Shown: in pieces, positions 1 to 4,704 of the stretch
Layout: every line of letters starts with the position of its first letter
Numbering within the stretch: position 1 is the first letter of the stretch
Position numbers and translations under genes: made by a program
The notes under the pieces: model-generated
Databases searched by the model: none
What the model saw: the letters and a program-made list of their open reading frames with translations, nothing else
What the model was told of the DNA's origin: nothing
Source: Thermoplasmata archaeon
Lineage (GTDB): Archaea > Thermoplasmatota > E2 > UBA202 > JdFR-43
DNA: 9,388 nt
Assembly: GCA_021161135.1 (NCBI GenBank)
Contig: JAGHBD010000024.1
Location: 1-9,388, forward strand
Reading direction: 5' to 3'

Positions 1-12
1 CTCGTGATTCAT

Positions 13-20
13 TATAAAAA
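13..20 (+). promoter_or_regulatory. TATA box for small winged-helix gene
   Basis: TTATAAAA lies 20-27 bases before the ATG at 40. This is the same spacing seen before most first genes of transcription units in this window. It suggests a leaderless transcript and makes ATG 40, rather than the GTG at 4, the likelier start. Confidence 0.5.
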
Positions 21-39
21 GAAGATTGAGCAATACTGC

Positions 40-219
40 ATGGAAAAGGAGCGATTAGGCTACAAAAGAATATTCAGCACACGATGGTTCGTGAAAATTC
101 ACAGGGTGCCGAGGGAACACATGCCCTATGTTTCCGTTGCAATGCGAGAGTTATCCCGAGAAGGAAAAATAAGAGAGTATGGCAGCAGAGCGTGGATATG
201 GGTTAGCAATGGAAAGTGA
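40..219 (+). CDS. small winged-helix-like hypothetical protein
   Basis: A 59-residue basic protein that I cannot assign to a named family. Residues about 27-42 (REHMPYVSVAMRELSR) look like a recognition helix. The following EGKIREYGSRAWIWV reads like a beta wing, the helix-then-wing pattern of small archaeal winged-helix DNA-binding proteins. The frame is open to the left edge, so a GTG at 4 (71 residues) or a start outside the window is possible. I prefer ATG 40 because a TATA box sits 20-27 bases before it. The stop at 217-219 is followed almost at once by a perfect 7-bp-arm palindrome (223-237). It lies near another winged-helix gene and a toxin-antitoxin pair, so a role as a local regulator or orphan antitoxin is plausible but only inferred. 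Confidence 0.5.
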   Translation: MEKERLGYKRIFSTRWFVKIHRVPREHMPYVSVAMRELSREGKIREYGSRAWIWVSNGK

Positions 220-222
220 ATG

Positions 223-237
223 TTCCGAATTTCGGAA
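223..237. repeat. 15-base perfect palindrome after the first gene
   Basis: TTCCGAA-T-TTCGGAA has 7-bp arms around one base, starting four bases after the stop of the first small gene. No T-run follows on the + strand, so it is a poor bacterial-style terminator. It could be a dimeric protein's binding site or a 3'-end RNA hairpin. Confidence 0.5.
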
Positions 238-275
238 GTGTAGGGAGTAAGAAAAGGAAAAAGAATGCGATACCA

Positions 276-386
276 TTAGGAACAAGCGTTGCTGTGTTCC
301 AGCACTGCGGTATGTTGCTGGAAATCCAAAAAATAAATGCGAATCGCCTTATTAGCCTTTTCCTCCGTGAATGGCAGGTTTTCGTG
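276..386 (-). other. short open stretch, possible gene remnant
   Basis: The 208 bases between the first two genes hold no full gene. On the minus strand an open stretch of 36 codons runs between a TAG at 387-389 and a TAA at 276-278. Its translation has protein-like composition (for example PFTEEKANKAIRIYF) but no ATG, GTG or TTG near its beginning. It may be the tail of a decayed gene. I do not recognise a family, and chance is a fair alternative. Confidence 0.15.
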
Positions 387-427
387 CTAAATTTTGTGTT
401 CTGGGATATCCTTTACCACGGTAAAAT

Positions 428-844
428 TCATTCAATCGTTTCCCACTTCCAAATTTGAAAAATCTTCGGATTTTCTATTTTATCATAAAGTTTTTCAGGC
501 AGCAATGGATGAGGGTAATAATAAACTACCTTGCCCTCCTTCATTTCCGCCCACTCGTATGGCGAATCCTCCAGCAAAATATCTAAGCATTTTTTCTTTA
601 AATAAGCCACTGTTTTCCATCCACTCGGTGTTATTTCGTATTTCCCCCTTCCAATCTTCCTTATCTTACCCTGCTTTTGAAGCCTCGCCAAATATACATC
701 GGCTCCTTTTATTTTGTTTCTCAACAAATTAAGTTGCTCCGAATTCTCGATTGTGCCATTGAATGAATCGGCGATAAACAGCAACACTAAGTGGGCAGTG
801 CCAACATGAAATACCTTTCCTTCGCCGAGGAGCACGCATACCAT
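428..844 (-). CDS. winged-helix domain protein, 138 aa
   Basis: A probable DNA-binding protein of unknown target. Residues about 17-30 (AHLVLLFIADSFNG) suit a first helix. Residues 46-60 (KGADVYLARLQKQGK) resemble a recognition helix, and IRKIGRGKYEITPSG (61-75) looks like the hairpin wing found in MarR/archaeal winged-helix regulators. The C-terminal half (80-138) is mixed polar and aromatic, rich in Lys, Tyr, Trp and Pro, and I do not recognise it. The ATG at 844 is supported by a TATA-like TTTAAAT 21-27 bases upstream (865-871). The ORF is alone on its strand, divergent from the toxin-antitoxin pair and separated from it by a repeat-rich spacer. A near-palindrome (885-897) upstream, with an 11-base inverted copy inside the gene (783-793), might be an autoregulatory operator. 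Function is not established. Confidence 0.6.
   Translation of the reverse strand: MVCVLLGEGKVFHVGTAHLVLLFIADSFNGTIENSEQLNLLRNKIKGADVYLARLQKQGKIRKIGRGKYEITPSGWKTVAYLKKKCLDILLEDSPYEWAEMKEGKVVYYYPHPLLPEKLYDKIENPKIFQIWKWETIE
783..793. repeat. 11-base inverted copy of the 885-897 element
   Basis: AACACTAAGTG here is the reverse complement of CACTTAGTGTT at 887-897, about 100 bases away. This copy lies inside the 5' part of the winged-helix gene; the other is in its upstream region. Confidence 0.4.
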
Positions 845-864
845 GATTTTATTATTGTGGCTTC

Positions 865-871
865 ATTTAAA
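865..871 (-). promoter_or_regulatory. TATA box for the 138-aa winged-helix gene
   Basis: Minus-strand TTTAAAT lies 21-27 bases before the ATG at 844, matching a leaderless archaeal promoter. Confidence 0.5.
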
Positions 872-884
872 CCCATCCCTTTCC

Positions 885-897
885 AACACTTAGTGTT
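885..897. repeat. 13-base palindrome upstream of winged-helix gene
   Basis: AACACT-T-AGTGTT has perfect 6-bp arms and sits about 14-26 bases upstream of the TATA box of the minus-strand winged-helix gene. This position suits a regulator or BRE-adjacent operator. The function is inferred. Confidence 0.4.
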
Positions 898-990
898 AAA
901 AAGAGAAATGTAATAGAGAATTACCCGAGAGCAAAATCTCAGCTTTAAATGATGTTGAGTTTTGGGCAAATTTGCGGAAATTTTTCAAAA

Positions 991-1010
991 TCAAAATTTC
1001 ATGAATTTTG
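991..1010. repeat. TCATGA-centred repeat, copy 1
   Basis: An imperfect palindrome CAAAAT-T-TCATGA-ATTTTG (992-1010). It matches 1101-1120 at 17 of 20 positions. Confidence 0.4.
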
Positions 1011-1018
1011 GATATATC

Positions 1019-1050
1019 TTGTTTGTAAGGGGTTGTTACAAACAACTCCT
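1019..1050. repeat. two mutually exclusive hairpins
   Basis: TTGTTTGTAA (1019-1028) pairs perfectly with TTACAAACAA (1036-1045) around a 7-base GGGGTTG loop. Alternatively AGGGGTTGTT (1028-1037) pairs with AACAACTCCT (1041-1050) around ACA, with one G-U pair in RNA. The two stems share bases and cannot form together. This could be an operator, a switchable RNA, or the degraded end of a mobile element. Confidence 0.5.
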
Positions 1051-1067
1051 GTATATTGGAAAGAGGG

Positions 1068-1081
1068 TATAGAAATATAGA
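1068..1081. repeat. 14-base direct repeat, copy 1
   Basis: TATAGAAATATAGA occurs here and exactly again at 1117-1130, 49 bases on. A shorter relative, TATAGAAAT, starts at 1154. The series lies upstream of the toxin-antitoxin genes and may be a set of regulator binding sites. Confidence 0.45.
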
Positions 1082-1100
1082 AGCAAGCCAAGATGGATAT

Positions 1101-1120
1101 TCAAATTTTCATGAATTATA
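1101..1120. repeat. TCATGA-centred repeat, copy 2
   Basis: Second copy of the element at 991-1010, with 17 of 20 bases the same. It overlaps the start of the second 14-mer repeat. Confidence 0.4.
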
Positions 1121-1130
1121 GAAATATAGA
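1117..1130. repeat. 14-base direct repeat, copy 2
   Basis: Exact second copy of the 14-mer at 1068-1081. Confidence 0.45.
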
Positions 1131-1204
1131 GAAAATACAGAAACGCATATAACTATAGAAATCTATAAATCTACAGATGCGGAAATGGGATACTATCATA
1201 AAAC

Positions 1205-1212
1205 TTTATATA
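1205..1212 (+). promoter_or_regulatory. TATA box for the toxin-antitoxin operon
   Basis: TTTATATA lies 24-31 bases before the ATG at 1236, followed by more TATA-like sequence up to 1230 (another TTTATATA at 1223-1230). Its presence downstream of the ATG at 1185 argues that 1185 is not the real start. Confidence 0.5.
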
Positions 1213-1235
1213 GTTATATAGATTTATATAACAAC

Positions 1236-1502
1236 ATGAAGAAGAGCATAATTCATTATCCTCGCCTTGATACAGTTTTAATGGTTGAAGAGTTTATAAA
1301 AGAGCATTCTGGGGAGTTTAAGAAAAAAGCATTATGGGAAAATTTGCCAAAGAAAATGATGTATCAAACATTCTGCATCATTTTTGATTATCTCTTGGAT
1401 TCTGGAAAAATTGCACTTGATAAAGAGGGAAAAGTATGCTGGATTTACAACCCTGAGTTGATGAAGAAATACATGGAAAGGGGAGACCTTGTCATTAGAT
1501 AA
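1236..1502 (+). CDS. winged-helix antitoxin of a type II TA pair
   Basis: Probable antitoxin and autorepressor of the RelE/ParE-type toxin encoded immediately downstream. The 88-residue product has a first helix (TVLMVEEFIKEHSG, about 13-26), a short second helix (KALWENLP), a likely recognition helix (MYQTFCIIFDYLLDSGKI, 42-59) and a wing (LDKEGKVCWIYN). From memory, archaeal genomes often pair this kind of small winged-helix protein with this toxin family. The frame is open back to an ATG at 1185, but those extra 17 residues (rich in Tyr) are simply TATA-like DNA read as protein, and a promoter lies inside them. ATG 1236 therefore fits better. It overlaps the toxin start by 14 bases, the usual coupling of such pairs. 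The function rests on context and resemblance; toxin neutralisation is inferred. Confidence 0.75.
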   Translation: MKKSIIHYPRLDTVLMVEEFIKEHSGEFKKKALWENLPKKMMYQTFCIIFDYLLDSGKIALDKEGKVCWIYNPELMKKYMERGDLVIR

Positions 1503-1830
1503 AGAGATAAGAGTTGTATTTGCTGATGAAAAGCTAAAAGAAGCTTATCTTAAATTGAAGGAGTCCAAAACAGAGGATAAACTGCTTTTCGAATGGCTTA
1601 ACAGAGCATTCGATGATTTGAAGAAAAATCCTTTTTGTGGGACACAGATTCCAAAAAAACTCATTCCAAAAATTTACATTAAAAAATATGGAATTGATAA
1701 CTTGTGGAAATATGATTTGCCGAGGGCATGGAGATTGTTATATTCTGTTGTTGGAGACGAGATAAGAATAATAGCCATCGTAATAGAATGGTTGAGCCAT
1801 AAGGAATATGAAAAAAGGTTTGGATATTGA
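1489..1830 (+). CDS. RelE/ParE-family toxin
   Basis: Toxin component of a type II toxin-antitoxin system. RelE-fold toxins usually cut mRNA on the ribosome or, in the ParE branch, poison gyrase. The 113-residue protein shows the archaeal RelE signature: an N-terminal strand (IRVVFADEKLKEAY), a helical stretch ending LKKNPFCGTQIPKKLIP (45-60), IKKYGIDNLWKYDLPRAWRLLYSV (64-87) and a C-terminal strand plus WLSHKEYEKRFGY (101-113). Basic and aromatic residues of the kind that act in mRNA interferases are present (R82, H104, K105, Y107). It starts with TTG at 1489; no ATG or GTG is available because the frame is closed by a TGA at 1462. A GGAG (1482-1485) stands just ahead of the TTG. A weak start plus overlap with the antitoxin should keep toxin output below antitoxin output. 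The length is typical and I see no damage. Confidence 0.88.
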   Translation: MSLDKEIRVVFADEKLKEAYLKLKESKTEDKLLFEWLNRAFDDLKKNPFCGTQIPKKLIPKIYIKKYGIDNLWKYDLPRAWRLLYSVVGDEIRIIAIVIEWLSHKEYEKRFGY

Positions 1831-1834
1831 GGGA

Positions 1835-1839
1835 TTTTT
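1835..1839 (+). terminator. short T-run after toxin gene
   Basis: Five T residues a few bases after the toxin stop are compatible with archaeal T-rich termination. They lie in the 42-base gap before the convergent membrane-protein gene. The signal is weak. Confidence 0.25.
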
Positions 1840-1872
1840 ACCCCTGCTATGCTAATTTCGCCGGCGGCTCTG

Positions 1873-2607
1873 CTATTTTGTCAATACGGAGAGCGAATAA
1901 CCCATGCAAAAATATGGTGATAGTTTATCTGATGATATGGGATAGATTATATTCACTATTATTCCGATAAATCCTATCATTACTCCAAATATTATATCAT
2001 CTCTGTTTTCTCCCAATTTTTGTATTCCCATGAGCCCCGCTGTTGTCATTTCTCCTCCTCTTACACTAAAGGCTATTAGTGGATTTATGGCCCTGAATGG
2101 CAATAAATGGGAAACAAAGAGCCAGGCAAAAGATAAAAGAAATGCCAATAAAAATCCAAGAGGTATCATGCTAAAGAATAATATGAAGCCAGTGATGAGA
2201 AGCAAATCCAGCGAATATATAAAAATTCCCTCTTCCCCAAAACCCCAGATAAAACATAACAGATTGGTTAAATTCATGTTTGTTGTTCGGATAGATTGAA
2301 ACTTGATCCTCTGCATAACCAAATCTGTTGTTTCCTTTGTGAATATGCCTTCCGCCTCGAGTTCCTGTGATATTTTTAGCATCTGCACAGCATCATTATT
2401 GTGTATGGCATTACTCAATTTTTCCAGACTACTCAATATCTTTTCAGCTTTTTCCCTACTCACTTTTACATTAATCTCCCTATCTCCTCTCAGCCCATAT
2501 ATGTGAGAAACAATGCTTATTTTCTCCTCTTCATTTTTAGCATCCGCTTGCAAATATGCAACTGATATAATCACAAAAATTACAAACAGAGATGTAGCCT
2601 TCCTCAT
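1873..2607 (-). CDS. secreted/membrane hypothetical protein, 244 aa
   Basis: I do not recognise a named family. The protein begins with a classical signal peptide (MRK, then a hydrophobic core to about residue 20, with a likely cleavage site near ALA-like QADA). Residues 25-110 form a charged extracytoplasmic region with an amphipathic helical part (REKAEKILSSLEKL and on). The C-terminal half is hydrophobic: about 115-135, 135-167 (probably two closely spaced segments) and 205-224. Between them is SVRGGEMTTAGLMGIQKLGE (181-200), a Gly-rich cytoplasmic or re-entrant loop. It is transcribed divergently from ribH with an 83-base gap, and a TATA box (TTTTAAAA, 2627-2634) lies 20-27 bases before its ATG. 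The architecture suggests an envelope protein anchored by C-terminal helices; no enzymatic motif is visible. Confidence 0.75.
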   Translation of the reverse strand: MRKATSLFVIFVIISVAYLQADAKNEEEKISIVSHIYGLRGDREINVKVSREKAEKILSSLEKLSNAIHNNDAVQMLKISQELEAEGIFTKETTDLVMQRIKFQSIRTTNMNLTNLLCFIWGFGEEGIFIYSLDLLLITGFILFFSMIPLGFLLAFLLSFAWLFVSHLLPFRAINPLIAFSVRGGEMTTAGLMGIQKLGENRDDIIFGVMIGFIGIIVNIIYPISSDKLSPYFCMGYSLSVLTK

Positions 2608-2626
2608 TTTATTGTAATATCTTCGA

Positions 2627-2634
2627 TTTTAAAA
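2627..2634 (-). promoter_or_regulatory. TATA box for membrane-protein gene
   Basis: TTTTAAAA lies 20-27 bases ahead of the ATG at 2607, indicating a leaderless transcript. Confidence 0.5.
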
Positions 2635-2663
2635 TATTTGTGCAATATCTGACATCCAAAACT

Positions 2664-2670
2664 AAATATA
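2664..2670 (+). promoter_or_regulatory. TATA box for ribH
   Basis: AAATATA lies 21-27 bases before the ribH ATG, within CTAAATATAATC. No Shine-Dalgarno sequence is present, consistent with a leaderless mRNA. Confidence 0.5.
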
Positions 2671-2690
2671 ATCAAAAATCATAACAAATC

Positions 2691-3113
2691 ATGAGAAGGG
2701 AAAAGGAGGAGATTCGCATTGGCATCGTTGTCTCAGAATTCAATTATGATATTACCATGATGATGCTGGAGAGGGCTAAAGAACATGCTGAATTTTTAGG
2801 AGCGAAGGTAACTAAAATAATAAAAGTGCCTGGTGTGCTTGATATGCCCTTAGCAGCCAAAAAACTCATGCAGGATATTGAAATAGATGGAGTCGTCGCT
2901 TTAGGGGCTGTAATTGAAGGCGAAACAGAGCATGATGAGGTTGTGATGCAGCAGGCAGCCCGTAAATTAGTTGATTTAGCTGTGCAATTTGATAAGCCAC
3001 TTGGCTTTGGCATAACTGGCCCAGGCATGAGCAGGTTGCAGGCGGAGGAGAGAATAGACAGAGCGAAGCAGGCTGTTGAGGCAGTGGTGAAGCTGTATAA
3101 ACGATTGCAATAA
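2691..3113 (+). CDS. ribH: 6,7-dimethyl-8-ribityllumazine synthase
   Basis: Catalyses the penultimate step of riboflavin synthesis: condensation of 5-amino-6-(ribitylamino)uracil with 3,4-dihydroxy-2-butanone 4-phosphate to give 6,7-dimethyl-8-ribityllumazine, in the cytoplasm. The 140 residues match the short archaeal form. Visible motifs are SEFNYDIT (15-22) for substrate binding, VPGVLDMPLA (46-55), and GAVIEGETEHDEVV (72-85), whose H81 is the conserved catalytic histidine. GFGITGPGMSRLQAEER (105-121) forms the phosphate-binding end. Known family members assemble into pentamers or 60-subunit shells. The gene is divergent from the membrane protein and followed after one base by a short-chain dehydrogenase, so the two are probably co-transcribed. 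No other riboflavin gene lies in the window. Confidence 0.96.
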   Translation: MRREKEEIRIGIVVSEFNYDITMMMLERAKEHAEFLGAKVTKIIKVPGVLDMPLAAKKLMQDIEIDGVVALGAVIEGETEHDEVVMQQAARKLVDLAVQFDKPLGFGITGPGMSRLQAEERIDRAKQAVEAVVKLYKRLQ

Positions 3114-3114
3114 A

Positions 3115-3852
3115 ATGCTCCTTGAAGGTAAAAAAGCTATAATAACCGGAGCAAGCAGAGGGATAGGAAAAGTATAGCAATAAAATTTGCTGAACATGGG
3201 GGCTTTTGTTGGGATAAACTATTTTAGGAGTAAGGAAAAAGCTGAAGAAACGCTGAAAGAAGTGAAAAGATATAGTGATGGAATTTTGCTACATGGAAAT
3301 GTAGGAAAATTCGATGAAGCGGGAAAAATAGTTAGAGAATTTGTTGACGTGGCTGGAAGAATAGATATACTGGTGAATAATGCTGGTATTTATAAGAGAA
3401 ATAAATTTGAAGAGATAAGTGAGCAGCAGTGGGATGAAATAATAGAAACGAATCTAAAATCATGCTATAACATGTGCATTCATTCACTTAAGCATATGAA
3501 AGAAGGAGGAAAAATCATTTTTATTTCATCTCAACTGGCATTTCGTGGTTCATCTCATGGCGCAGACTATGCTGCAAGTAAGGCTGGAATGCTTGGGTTG
3601 ATGCGCAGCTTGGCTTTAGAACTTGCGGCAAGGAAAATAAATGTTAATGCCATAGCTCCAGGAACAATAGATACAGACATCATAGCAGGGTATAGCAGAG
3701 AACAGCGCATGAGGAGAATTGAAGAAATTCCTTTAAAAAGACTCGGCACCCCAGAAGATATCGCCAACGTATGTCTTTTCCTTGCCAGTAACCTTGCTGA
3801 TTATATAACTGGAGAAGTTATTCTGGTTACAGGCGGATTATATATTGGATAA
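3115..3852 (+). CDS. short-chain dehydrogenase/reductase (FabG-like), frameshifted
   Basis: An NAD(P)-dependent oxidoreductase of the classical SDR family, closest in style to 3-oxoacyl-ACP reductase; the substrate is unknown. Starting at ATG 3115 the frame gives MLLEGKKAIITGASRGIGK, the family's N-terminus with the TGxxxGIG nucleotide-binding motif, then hits TAG at 3175. From 3174 the shifted frame reads IAIKFAEHG, exactly what should follow. From the G-run at 3198-3202 the original frame resumes with AFVGINYFRSKEKAEE and continues to 3852. One missing base near 3169-3173 and one extra G would make a 245-residue protein, the usual length. The rest is intact: NNAG, catalytic Ser in FISSQ, YAASK (Tyr and Lys equivalent to about 152 and 156) and the C-terminal TGEVILVTGG. 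The intact remainder suggests either a sequencing error or very recent inactivation. A start at TTG 3187 would lack the cofactor site and should not work. It follows ribH after one base. Confidence 0.85.
3169..3202 (+). other. compensating frameshift segment in SDR gene
   Basis: A one-base loss near 3169-3173 and a one-base gain in the run of five G at 3198-3202 leave about 30 bases out of frame and expose in-frame TAG (3175) and TAA (3181). Both ends of the gene are in the same frame. Confidence 0.8.
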
Positions 3853-3867
3853 TTACAAAGAATATGC

Positions 3868-3875
3868 TTATTAAA
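3868..3875 (+). promoter_or_regulatory. TATA box for the IF-2B-like gene
   Basis: TTATTAAA lies exactly 20-27 bases before ATG 3895 but only 5-12 before ATG 3880. This supports 3895 as the start of a leaderless transcript. Confidence 0.5.
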
Positions 3876-3894
3876 CGCAATGCAATTTTTCATC

Positions 3895-4704
3895 ATGCAA
3901 CAAGATCGCATCTCTGGAGCAGCCGAGATAGAGAGGAAAGCAATAAAATTTATTGAAAAATATATCGACAAGCCATCTCTTTTCAAAAAATCTGTTGAAC
4001 TCCTTTCCACCTATCCATCTATGGCATCAATCTGGAACATTGTCAATTTTGCCTTCTTATATGGGAAAAGAGCAAGGGAAAAATATGATGAAATGGCAAA
4101 CGCTAACAAAAAAGTCATTGAAAACGGCGCAAAATTCATAAGAGATAACCAAACCATCCTTACATATAGCAGAAGTTCCACAGTGGCAAGAATACTGAAA
4201 AAATGCAAGGCTAAGAATATTAAAATAATATGCAGCGAATCCCGCCCCCGCTATGAAGGGCGCCGCCTCGCCAAGGAATTGAGCAGGATGTTTCCAGTAA
4301 CTATAACGACGGATGCTGCCCTTTCTTATTTTCTTGATGATGCAGATTTTGTGCTCATTGGGGCGGATGCTGTGCTGGAGAGGCATGTGATAAACAAAGT
4401 GGGTACTTTTCCACTGGCAATGGTGGCGAAAGAGAAGAAAAAGCCGCTATATGTGGCTGCCAGTTCTTACAAATTATTTCCTTTTGCACTTATTAAGGAG
4501 GAAACAGGAGAAGAAATATGGAAGAATTCGCCGGAAAATGTAATTGTAAAAAATTTCTATTTCGATGTCACCCCTCGCAAATTCATAAAAGCGTATATAA
4601 TGGAGGAAGGAATCATAAGCAAACCCTCCTTTAAACATGAGATTGCAGAAGAGATAGAGAAAATAAGAGATATTTTAAATGAAAGGTTTTATTTGGTAAG
4701 GTAA
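3895..4704 (+). CDS. IF-2B/eIF2B-alpha-like family protein
   Basis: A member of the superfamily holding eIF2B alpha/beta/delta, archaeal aIF2B, ribose-1,5-bisphosphate isomerase and methylthioribose-1-phosphate isomerase. With a start at 3895 it has 269 residues. An N-terminal helical part (DRISGAAEIERKAIKFIEKY onward) precedes a Rossmann-like domain with ILTYSRSS (88-95), CSESRPRYEGRRLAKEL (113-129), TDAALSYFL, VLIGADAVL (153-161) and INKVGTFPLA (166-175). The GAD aspartate of the isomerases is present. However, the position of their catalytic Cys (in T-H-C-N-type motifs) is Ser 92, as in the SYS/YSR-type motif of eIF2B alpha, so a regulatory or nucleotide-sensing role is likelier than sugar isomerisation. 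ATG 3880 would add five residues; I prefer 3895 because of its TATA spacing. It overlaps the convergent zinc-ribbon gene by 16 bases. Confidence 0.85.
   Translation: MQQDRISGAAEIERKAIKFIEKYIDKPSLFKKSVELLSTYPSMASIWNIVNFAFLYGKRAREKYDEMANANKKVIENGAKFIRDNQTILTYSRSSTVARILKKCKAKNIKIICSESRPRYEGRRLAKELSRMFPVTITTDAALSYFLDDADFVLIGADAVLERHVINKVGTFPLAMVAKEKKKPLYVAASSYKLFPFALIKEETGEEIWKNSPENVIVKNFYFDVTPRKFIKAYIMEEGIISKPSFKHEIAEEIEKIRDILNERFYLVR

Larger units (their letters stand above)
898..1204. other. AT-rich, repeat-laden intergenic region
   Basis: This stretch between the divergent winged-helix gene and the antitoxin holds no convincing gene. It contains a pair of overlapping hairpins (1019-1050), two copies of a 20-base TCATGA-centred imperfect palindrome (991-1010, 1101-1120; 17 of 20 identical), and two exact copies of a 14-mer (1068-1081, 1117-1130) with a diverged third near 1154-1167. 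It is probably control DNA for the toxin-antitoxin operon. A small non-coding RNA cannot be excluded. Confidence 0.5.

Noticed and set aside
216..458. 80-codon + strand open frame starting at a GTG that overlaps the first gene's stop
   Set aside because: The translation has no domain-like pattern, and its end runs antisense into the better supported winged-helix gene. The TGA/GTG overlap is the only argument for it.
787..969. 60-codon minus-strand frame including MGLNEATIIK just upstream of the 138-aa protein, possibly an N-terminal part joined by a frameshift
   Set aside because: The TATA box for ATG 844 lies within this stretch, and the 138-aa protein already has a plausible first helix. 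No family match compels a join.
898..1204. Possible CRISPR array or insertion sequence in the repeat-rich spacer
   Set aside because: Repeats are only two or three copies, short, unequally spaced and AT-rich. There are no uniform spacers, no cas gene, no transposase and no target-site duplication with terminal inverted repeats.
1861..1871. GC-rich CCGGCGGCTCT, also present at 7529-7539
   Set aside because: The second copy lies in codons of the transglutaminase-like gene (CRAAG), and an 11-base match is expected by chance in a window this size.
2866..3180. Long minus-strand frames opposite ribH
   Set aside because: They lie antisense to an unmistakable lumazine synthase; the Ser/Cys/Pro-rich composition is that of shadow frames.
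3880..3894. ATG 3880 as start of the IF-2B-like gene
   Set aside because: It adds only five residues, and its TATA box would be 5-12 bases away, too close. ATG 3895 fits the window-wide spacing. It remains possible.
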